Positions 56,076-64,000 of a stretch of 64,000 nt of DNA are shown here, piece by piece (positions within the stretch are counted from its first letter, which is position 1; the number at the start of each line of letters is the position of its first letter). Source of the stretch: Saccharina japonica. Lineage: Eukaryota; Sar; Phaeophyceae; Laminariales; Laminariaceae. The notes beneath the pieces are model-generated. The model saw only the letters and a program-made list of their open reading frames with translations, ran no database searches and was not told where the DNA came from. The stretch spans positions 213,577 to 277,576 of the forward strand of contig MEHQ01002643.1 of the NCBI GenBank assembly GCA_008828725.1, read 5' to 3'. The position numbers were made by a program, and so were the translations under genes.

Positions 56076-57340
56076 TCAAATATGTTTTACTGGAACAAAC
56101 ACTAGGCTGCTTAAATCCCGCCCCGCCCCGGGCTGATACTTGTCAGGAAAGCTCACATGATCGTATAAGGAATCTTCCGTTCTTTTGGAGCTGTTCCATG
56201 ATGTATTTACGAGCTGCTTTGTCCAAAGCAACGTGTGACAGCACAGCAGCAGAGCAGCAGTACGAGTAGCAGCAGCAGCAGCAGACTGCTGCCTTGTGTG
56301 ACACTTGTGCCATAGTGTCAAAGTGCTGGTTGAAGCAGCGTCAAGTCTGTGGTAGATCTACGAGTAGGACGTCAGACGAACAACGATTCATCGCCTCCAA
56401 AAAACGGCAAGAAACATATCATATAAAAACATGGAAAATGCTCGTGTGTACGTACCAAGTCTATATCCGCCTCGTCCGGACTGATGATCATGGACGGCAC
56501 ATGGTTGCTGCCAGCGTGCGTGCTGTCGCTGAGAAAAGAGAGCAAGCCGCTGCGATGCTGCAATGCGTGTACCCCGAACCCAGTCATCCTCCTATCCTCC
56601 TCGGGATTGACTAGAAATGAGCGCGCAAAGCCAGAAATACAGCCATAGTAAAGAGGCCGTTGCGTTGGGACTTTAGTCTATAGGAGACCGCGGTTTGGGC
56701 CCTTGACTGACCGCACCCCCACACTTAAACCAGTATGATAAGGACAAAAGAGGCCTTGACGCGCCCAAATCGGTCTCCCATGATATAGCATCTGCTTGTG
56801 TTGGTGACTGCTGTTTGTTTGTCGCTATTGTTGCGTCGTGCCTATTGTAGACTATCGTACCAGGTACGAAGTACGAGGCCCGAGTATATTTTCCTCTTCC
56901 AACACGCCCGCCCGCAGCGCAGCAAGGGCATGCGACAGCACCTCCGAATCGATGCGCAGGGGCGTTGTGGGCGAACCAAGCCGTGACAAAGCTTGATGTA
57001 AACGTGGGCCTTGCTTGGCACGTACAACTCGATTGTCGGGGTGTCAGCTAAGGGCGACGCGCCGAAGACATTGTTGCTGTATCGTACGATACCTGTACCC
57101 GAGCGCTCTGTACCCCCTAAAAAAGTCGGTCGTACTCCTACACTCCCACTCGTATCACATCATCGCTGACCAAAAAAGACAACAAAAAAACACCTGCGCG
57201 CACAGCAGTAGCAGCAGCGATTGCGAGGACAAGCAGATTGCAAGAGTCCTCTCGCAGGCAACACACGGACTCACCTGGTGCAACCCGGCCACTATAAGCA
57301 AGACGTAGTCCGGCCGAGAGAGCGGCACCCACACCAGCTG
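56076..57340 (-). CDS. tentative spliced gene, product unknown
   Basis: Exon C (56528-56456) is the best supported: acceptor TGCTCTCTTTTCTCAG|CG, donor GACTTG|GTACGT, encoding DSTHAGSNHVPSMIISPDEA and DIDL. Upstream, exon B (57047-56942; acceptor CGCCCTTAG|CT, donor TTCGGAG|GTGCTG) joins it in phase 2 and encodes DTPTIELYVPSKAHVYIKLC and more. Exon A ends at donor CACCAG|GTGAGT (57275). Two of its frames can join exon B, giving either LSAGLRLAYSGRVAP or RPDYVLLIVAGLHQ before the junction. A possible last exon (56216-56076; contains YDHVSFPDKYQPGAG) keeps phase 0 from exon C. I recognise no domain. Exon C is likely real; the full model is not secure. Confidence 0.35.
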
Positions 57341-57837
57341 CTGGTCATTAAGCAGCCTGCTAAGTGCTGCTATCGCCATCGCCCCTCTCTCCTCCCCTCC
57401 CGCCCTCCCTCCCGCCCTCCCGTCCCAAGATTCGTCCGCCCGAAAGAAAAAAACGATGAGGGTGCAATGCCTCGTAACACCGTCACCGCTCGGGCAAGCG
57501 CGGAGCGATGGGCATGCGCCCTCAGGTCGTAGGCTCTTTCCCGCGAAGCAACCGCCCCCCGCCTCTCGTCTGCGATGATTTTATTTCGATGCCCCTGCCC
57601 GGAGCTGGTCTTATGCCATGCGCGACAGAAGCAAGAGAGAGGGGAGAACAGATAATAATTTTTGTTTTGCTCTGTCTGTGTGTCCTTCGTCCTACTCTTT
57701 TGGTAGGTTTAATTTTTCTTGTTGCTTTTTTCATTTTTTCATTTTTTTTGCCTTTTTGCTGGGTTCTGTGTGTCTTCGGAGATTGTCCTTGAAATGGCAA
57801 TTCACCTTCCCATGGTTGATTATTTGCAAAAAATAAA

Positions 57838-58053
57838 ATGAAGTCGGTTCATCACAGCTCGCTGATTGGTCAATTCGTTTCGATGAAAGATCGACGAGAA
57901 AAGCAAATAAAAATGCTTGAAGATTTAGATTTATTACCCGCAGATGATGCCGCAGATGATGCACGAGCAGCAAGAAAGATCGATAGCAAAGCACAGAATT
58001 CTTTCCCACCTGCCCACCTCGGACAGATCATCGATCCTCACTGGATGATCTAG
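57838..58053 (+). CDS. small ORF, unknown
   Basis: 71 codons from ATG (MKSVHHSSLIGQFVSMKDRR), then an acidic/alanine segment (LEDLDLLPADDAADDARAAR). The composition is protein-like and no repeat explains it until the last 10 codons, which run into the dispersed repeat at 58022. It could be a transposon fragment or chance. Confidence 0.25.
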   Translation: MKSVHHSSLIGQFVSMKDRREKQIKMLEDLDLLPADDAADDARAARKIDSKAQNSFPPAHLGQIIDPHWMI

Positions 58054-58181
58054 ATCTTTCAAGGGCAGATATGTCCCTGATCTGTACGAGTATGATCTAG
58101 CTCATGTTGCTGGGTGGGAGCCGTTGCATCTGCATGGTCTACTGTATGATAGCACATGTATGTTTCCTGGGTTGGATCTGT
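58022..58181. repeat. dispersed repeat, copy 2
   Basis: Direct homologue of 40118-40281; both have TGATCTAGATC near the start and a block beginning TATGATCTAGCTCATGTTGC. Confidence 0.85.
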
Positions 58182-58184
58182 GCC

Positions 58185-59500
58185 ATGCATACCTTGCACA
58201 ATCTCTCACGGCGGCAGGTGCGGAACTATACGAGTACTCACTTGTAGAATGTATCTACGTCGTACGTACGTTCCAATACCTGCTACCATTACGTATACAC
58301 ATCTCTCTGTATATGTAGTACGAGTTACTACTGCGCTGTGCGTACGCAGATCCTGATCTGTTCGAGGTGTGGAATTCTAGTTCTTGGGCCACCCACCACC
58401 CAGCCCCCCCCCCCGTTTTGCCGTGCCGATGCATGAGGTCACATACTGTAGCACGGTTCCCAACAACGACAACAGCATCAAACGACAACAGCATTATTAC
58501 TACTACAGTACGCGACAGCAGCCGCATACGCCACCGCACCACCACGAAGTTGGGATCGAGGCAACCAAAATCAAGAGGGTGACACTGTTTGTGTGCTCTA
58601 TCTACTAAACAGAAGAGATCGCACAGCACCGGCCGGGCAGTTCCCATAATCCGCACTGGGCGCACAGCAAGAGGTCCCCATCCGCCAGAATGGGTGCCTA
58701 CGGTATGAGTGAGCGACGGCTGTCCTGTACGTATGCTGCCTGGTTGACGGCTCCCGATGTGATTCTGTGCGGAGGACTCAGCTGTAATTGCGTGATGCTG
58801 CTCCGCCGTGATAGTGATTTGTGTGTTCTTGTCGTAAGATTGGTCGGTTGGACATCAGTTACAGCAGCACAGCAGTACATACACCATACACACGAAATCT
58901 TGAGGAGCATTTAGTCTTCATATCAATACCAAATTGCTCATTATATTGCCGGCCAGAGTTATATCGTAGGGCGCAGATATTCGTATGCACTGTTGAAGGG
59001 CTCTGCATGGGTGCTGGCGGATTTTGATAGGAAAATAATATGATAATATACCCCCAACCCGTATTTTAGGACGTACCAGGTACCAGGTATACCATTACTT
59101 AAGTGTCGAAATACAGGGAGTCAAATCAATACCAAGTACATACTTACGTAGTGTTGCTGAAGGCAATCTCAACTACCAGGCCCCAATAAGTAGTTTGCTC
59201 AAGCTTTTTACAGCACTAATGAAAGCTGAAGCCAAGCATTATTATAAGACGAAATCGCCCTCGATGGTGCCGATTGAACGGCACAGCAGCGGTGGGGCGG
59301 TAACCGCCGGAAACATCCAGATGCTAGTGGATACGTAGCGCAGTATCCGAGCACTACTTCGACGACTACATTACCCCCGGCCTCCGGGGGAGGCTGTCCA
59401 GCAACAAGACGCAGTCGGTACCGCGCAATATCACCACAGCAGGCAACCACGAACTAACAGGGGCGTCACCGGAGTCCTCAGCGGCGCCATCATCGACACG
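58185..59500. other. non-coding, nothing recognised
   Basis: Short ORFs on both strands; the palindrome TACCAGGTACCAGGTATACC at 59078-59097. Confidence 0.4.
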
Positions 59501-59947
59501 CATGGGCAGAAATAGCGTAGGCCTATCCTCGTAGTAGTATGTGGACTGGGATAGCATCTCTTCTCGGTCCCGGAGGCAACATCAGAGGGCATAGTCACCG
59601 CCTTCGCACTGGATGGACGATTCGCGCATCGAGACAAGCCGGTTCAATCTCCCGCTCCAACAAGTCGCCGGCACCTGCGACCTCTTCTACACTACGAGTA
59701 GTTCAACTTGGAACTGCACGCGGCCACGCGGCCAACGTGATACTACCGGCCAAGGCGAGCGCGGACACTTGGTACCGCTGCATGGGGCACATCAACGGCA
59801 ACAGTTTGGAGCTTTTTTACAAAAACGACGTCAACGGCGTCAGCTTTAAATAAGAAATGTCGCCCTGCGACGTTTGCGCCTTCGGGAAGAACGTTCAGCA
59901 AGCTCACTCCAAGACGGTAGCACTCAACGACGCGTGCTGCAATAGAG

Positions 59948-60256
59948 GTATGAATCTAACCTTTTTCCTGTTTTTGTTTGTGAGTGATCGGGCCCCTTAA
60001 CCCCAAATCGTCGGTCTTTCCTTTCCCTCTTCTCTTGCAATAGTTTTCATTGTATAGTGAAGCCATGGTTTGTTCATCGGGCAGTACTTTTAGTTTCCTC
60101 GAAAAACAGTTGTTGGGTGAGGTGCTCGTATAGAGCTGGAGCCTCATGAAAAACATGGTGCGCCTCTACCGTAGCATGCGTCCAACATCGAACCACAGTT
60201 TCAGCTAACACATACGGATACGTTAGGGCCAATCACACTGACTGTACTATTAATAG
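59948..60256 (+). other. 309-nt intron-like insertion in the copia remnant
   Basis: It starts GAG|GTATGA and ends TATTAATAG|GAG. Removing it keeps the reading frame between the Cys cluster and integrase. About 20 residues normally found at the start of integrase are missing here, so it replaced rather than simply interrupted sequence. Confidence 0.4.
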
Positions 60257-62623
60257 GAGGTTTCCAGTACGTAAGCAAGTCCATCGACGACAATACCACG
60301 TGGAAGGAAAACCTGATCCTTAGATCGAAGGCAGAGGTAGCCGAGTCCCTGCGGCTTTTCACACAGGGGTTAGTGGATCCGCCAGCATATCAAATTCAGC
60401 GATACCGTGCGGACAGAGACAACCTATACACCAGAGAAGCGTTCCGGGGCTACGTACTGCTTCCAAACCGCCACCAACTTGGAGCTTGAGGCGACCAACA
60501 GACCGGAATAGGTGAGCGCATCAGGGCGTCAGGACCGCACACTTGTGGCGACAACCCATGCCTGCTGGTGAACAGCGGGATGCCGGATTTCCTTTGGAAA
60601 GAGCCGATTTGGGCTACCATGTAGCTTCCAAACCTGACATCACACTCGGCGCTTGACATGTACATTTTCGCGAAAACACCGTCACAGAGGGCTCCGCCGC
60701 CGGGCCACTACTACTACGAGTGCCAAGGTCCAGTCTGCGATGGCGACCCGACCATGACGGACGACGACCTACTGCGAGACGTTCGCGACCTCACACCATT
60801 CCTCAACTTAAACGCTTCTCAAGACGACCTTGGGTCGCTGATCATAACGCCCACCAGCTCGGAACTGGCCGAGACCCTATCAAGGCTTCACTCACCAATG
60901 GTGATCTGCAGGAGGTACAACGACTGCACGGTGGACCACAGTCGCAGAGCAGGGAACATCCACCCAGCAGATAGCAGCGGCAGACGGGCAACACCTGCAT
61001 ATTGCCGGCGTCGGCAGTCGACGACAAATACCCCCCCCTGGAGGCGCCGAAGGGGCGCCCGCCGTAGGAACCGGGGGAGCGACGCCCTCTGAGCATCAAG
61101 GTTCGGTGGAACTCCGGAGGTTACGCCTGCTCCGAGCGCCGGCCGTCGCCAGGGGGCTCAGTTCTCTGGTTACCGAGCGTACTATGCGCGAGCCACAGCA
61201 GCCCAATCTCTGCACCGGCGCGGATTAACTGGGCATGGCTCACAGGCAGGAACCGACCACTTTATCGGAGTACACATATGCTACCACTGACTCGCAACTC
61301 CAAAGGCGTTCGGCGGGGAAGACGAAAGCGAGAATACCTCTACAGAGGCGAGAAATTTGCCGGAGGAGGCAGCGGAAAACAAATATATATCGAGTCTGAT
61401 CAAGCATCAGGTCTACAACCTCGTCTCCGTCACCTCGGTCCCTGCTGGATCGAAATTCATTGACTCACAGGGGGTATACAAGATCAAGACCAATGGCCCA
61501 CACAAGGCTAGGGTGGTGGTGCTCGGTTGGGAGATGGTAGCAGGTGTACACTGCAGGAGTGCTTTCGCTCCTGTGAGTCGTCTTCAATGAATCTGCATGG
61601 TGCTGGCTCTGGTGGCGAAACCAAATTCTCGATTTCTTGCAGTACGATGTTCCCGAGGCACTTTTCATCTCTCCCGTCGACGAAACGATCTTCATGAAAA
61701 TGGCCCCTGGACGCGAGGAGACAACAGCAGAGTCTACCAAGTAATGAGGCTTCACAAGAGCCTCGACGGAACCCGGCAGGCACCGGCCAACTGACATAGC
61801 ACCATCAACGATTTCGTGACGTCAATATGATTCAAACCACCCAAGTCCGACCCCTGCATCTACGTCTTCACAAACAAAGACGAAATCAACAACCCCACAA
61901 CCAAGAAAGGGCATTTCTCCAGCTGGAACAAGGACACACACACTGTCGTTCTCACCATCTACGTCAGGGATCTTTTGCTGGTGGGGCAGGAAAAGGTGTT
62001 GCTCAACCAGGGGAGGAAACGCTGGTATGTGCTTCGACACCATGGGAGATGTCTCGGTCGTACTTGGGGTGCAAGTCACCGGTAACCGCGAGGAAGGGGC
62101 ACTCACCATCTGGCAACCGCACTACACCAAGTCGATACCCGAGACGTATTGCATGGAGGAATGCAACACGGTGCACACTATCGGAGTCGGGTCGGAGCTA
62201 TCGATCAACCAGTGGTAAGATAACCTTTGGACCATAGCAGACACGCAGCGGTACCAGTCCATCGTCGGCGTCGTCATATACCTGGCTCAAGTAAGCCGCT
62301 ACGCCATCCTCTCCGGCGTTAACCAGCCAGAGAGGAAAATTTCTAACTCATCGAAAGCACACCTGGGGACAGCCAAGCATCTACTCCGCTACCTCGCCGG
62401 CAGCATCGATTTTAACATCATCCACAAACGGGGGTTTCAACCTGACAACATTCTCAGACGCCAATTGGGGCAAAAACCCGGACAGTAGCACGTCAACGTC
62501 ACCACAAGCCACGATGACGTGCAACGGGACAGTGAGCTTCAAAGTCCGTATGCGAGGGCTTACGGCCCGGTCAATGACGGGGGCCGAGCTCGCGGAAACA
62601 GAACTGGCGACGAAGGAAGCAGT

Positions 62624-62651
62624 CTAACCCTAACCCTAACCCTGACCCTAG
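62624..62651. repeat. interstitial telomere-type repeat inside RNase H
   Basis: CTAACCCTAACCCTAACC followed by CTGACCCTAG, directly after the codons for ATKEAV. Confidence 0.85.
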
Positions 62652-63032
62652 GCTATGAAGCCGGGAAACACGCGACAAATCCAATCGGACGAAAACGTAG
62701 CACTATCATGAAGGATGCCCACGTCAAACACCTCCCGGAAGCCGCCAGCAAGGCGAGGGGGGGGGCGAGACGAGAAGGCAACAACTAACACCGGACGGGA
62801 AATGGGCACTACTCACAGCCCCGCGACGGGCGGGGGGGTTGCCTCTATGAAAAACGTAGAACAAAGAGAAAACTAAATAACCATACAGTCCTGTGCCACA
62901 GTATGAGTAGCCATATTACCCTGACCACCCCCCCAACTCCTGCGGAGGAGGGTGTCGGTAGGACGAGATAACAAAAACCAGAAGAAAATATTTAACCCCA
63001 TACCGAACCCACATCAAAAGTGCAAGAAACAC

Positions 63033-64000
63033 CTAAGATAAGGTCTTGAAGAACCCCCCCCCACCCTCAAAAACCGAGGGGAACGGAAAGCTATCAAGTG
63101 CAGCGGCGGCATGAAAGTCAGGTACCCGCGGTCGTGCCTCGATATTCATGTATGTTACGCTGAGTCCCTCGAGGGAGCGCGCTGGAAATGCGAACCTGGA
63201 AACTCCAAGAACCACGTATGGCCCCTGTTGAGGTCCTGTAGCGCGCCGGAGGGAGATTAAGTTTGAGTGCCCCCGGGTCGTCCAAAACTCGGAGCAGGTA
63301 GACGGCATCTGCAGTCGTCCTTGCTCTGAATTTGCCAAACCACCACAAAGCATCGTCGTCCTTGTACCAAACATGAGCGCCCTCGGGGAGCACTGTGTGG
63401 CGGTAGCGGCGAACCTACTCCGCGCGTGGGACGTAGGCGTATCCGGGCGCCAAAAATTGTTCGCCGTTGGTCCGAGAAAGCTCACGCTGTGCGGCGCCAA
63501 TACGCACCGGGCGGTAAAGGCGGTTGATTGGCAGTGTTGGTCAGGAGTACCGGCCCAATAGCGCAAGATGTGGGTGTGAGAGAGTTGGAGGTCCATTTCC
63601 CGCCCCCAAGACGGTTCGAAGAGACCCCCCCAATGCGTCTTGTACATCATCGCGATAACTCCACCACGCCCCCAGACCGACTGAAGACCAATGATCTTCA
63701 TTAGAGCAGAGCCGATCCGTCGTCTTGAGTGACGTGGTACAGAGGGGTTTTGATGAAGACGTTGTTGAGCACGTACTGCATCAGTCCCGCCGGTAAGTAT
63801 TTCGGCATGTCGCTGCTGTCGTGGGAATTGTCACAGGGCTTGCAGCGCGCTATCGCCACCCGCCGGCGAGCATCCGAACCGGGCAGGTGGAAAGGGAATC
63901 CCAGTACAGCAGGATATCGCCGAGCGGGAATCCGTCCGGGGTGTCAGCGAAGGAGCAGGGTCCAACTGCTAGGACTTTGAAGGGGCTCGTCCAGTTGAGC
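63033..64000 (-). mobile_element. Ty3/gypsy polyprotein 3' part: integrase tail and chromodomain
   Basis: Minus strand, entering from the right edge. The frame reads LNWTSPFKVLAVGPCSFADT, shifts once (near 63895) to RRRVAIARCKPC and MPKYLPAGLMQYVLNNVFIK, then a chromodomain-like segment (GVIAMMYKTHWGGLFEPSW and LSHTHILRYW; 63701-63540). After another frame change come WYKDDDALWWFGKFRART and VYLLRVLDDPGALKLNLPPA (63390-63230). Chromodomains following integrase mark gypsy chromoviruses, where they steer integration to particular chromatin. It is frameshifted and so defective. The 222-codon frame at 63033-63701 is only partly in the right frame. Confidence 0.7.

Larger units (their letters stand above)
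59539..62790 (+). mobile_element. decayed Ty1/copia retrotransposon
   Basis: Order on the plus strand: GAG-pre-integrase at 59770-59910 (TWYRCMGHINGNSLELF, in-frame stop, CDVCAFGKNVQQAHS), integrase at 60257-60600 (FQYVSKSIDDNTTWKENL), linker, reverse transcriptase at 61360-61740 (VYKIKTNGPHKARVVVLGWE, YDVPEALFISPVDETIFMK), RT tail at 61820-62200, RNase H at 62440-62640 (TTFSDANWGKNPD, TGAELAETELATKEAV). Many frameshifts and stops. The family differs from the 2.4-5.4 kb element in key blocks. LTRs were not found. Confidence 0.85.

Overview
The window is eukaryotic nuclear DNA: sparse genes broken by introns of roughly 0.6-3 kb, decayed LTR retrotransposons, many microsatellites and minisatellites, short internal runs of the telomere-type repeat TTAGGG/CCCTAA, and one assembly gap (97 N, 31240-31336). 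A photosynthetic stramenopile, most likely a brown alga, is my best guess. It rests on a seven-transmembrane receptor fused to an RGS domain, on Ty1/copia and chromodomain Ty3/gypsy elements, and on the intron-rich, repeat-rich layout. This is inference; no rRNA, organelle or lineage marker gene is present.

Layout. 0-1 kb: a possible 3' exon of an unknown gene. 1-6.4 kb: a minus-strand Ty1/copia element with gag, protease, integrase and RNase H, the reverse transcriptase having been removed by a frame-preserving deletion. 6.4-17.6 kb: repeat-rich DNA without a convincing gene, holding a roughly 530-bp tandem duplication, a tRNA-like repeat and a MITE-like copy. 17.6-18.2 kb: a 615-bp perfect AAGC array, directly downstream of a 1025-codon minus-strand ORF (18.3-21.35 kb) for a low-complexity, probably disordered protein. 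21.4-27.5 kb: minisatellites and a large inverted repeat.

27.7-38.4 kb (minus strand): the main find, a 7TM-RGS gene. Eight exons (36958-37036 down to 27714-27858) fit together with consistent splice phases; a ninth, 5' exon is tentative. The product has seven hydrophobic segments, the receptor-type Cys pair, and a C-terminal RGS box spread over three exons. A hand alignment puts Asp where the catalytic Asn 'thumb' of active RGS proteins sits. Several introns carry tandem repeats close to their 3' splice sites.

38.4-56 kb: intergenic DNA dense in palindromic motifs (TACCAGGTA, GTACGTAC, CCAGTATACTGG), duplicated blocks, a 163-bp MITE with TA flanks and a tRNA-like relic. 56.1-57.35 kb: a second, tentative spliced minus-strand gene. 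59.5-62.8 kb: a decayed plus-strand copia element with a telomere-type repeat inside its RNase H region. 63.0-64.0 kb: the 3' part of a minus-strand chromodomain gypsy polyprotein running off the window.

No operons, CRISPR arrays or bacterial features occur. The receptor would sense an extracellular cue and regulate a heterotrimeric G protein through its RGS tail; everything else with coding capacity is mobile-element debris or unrecognised.
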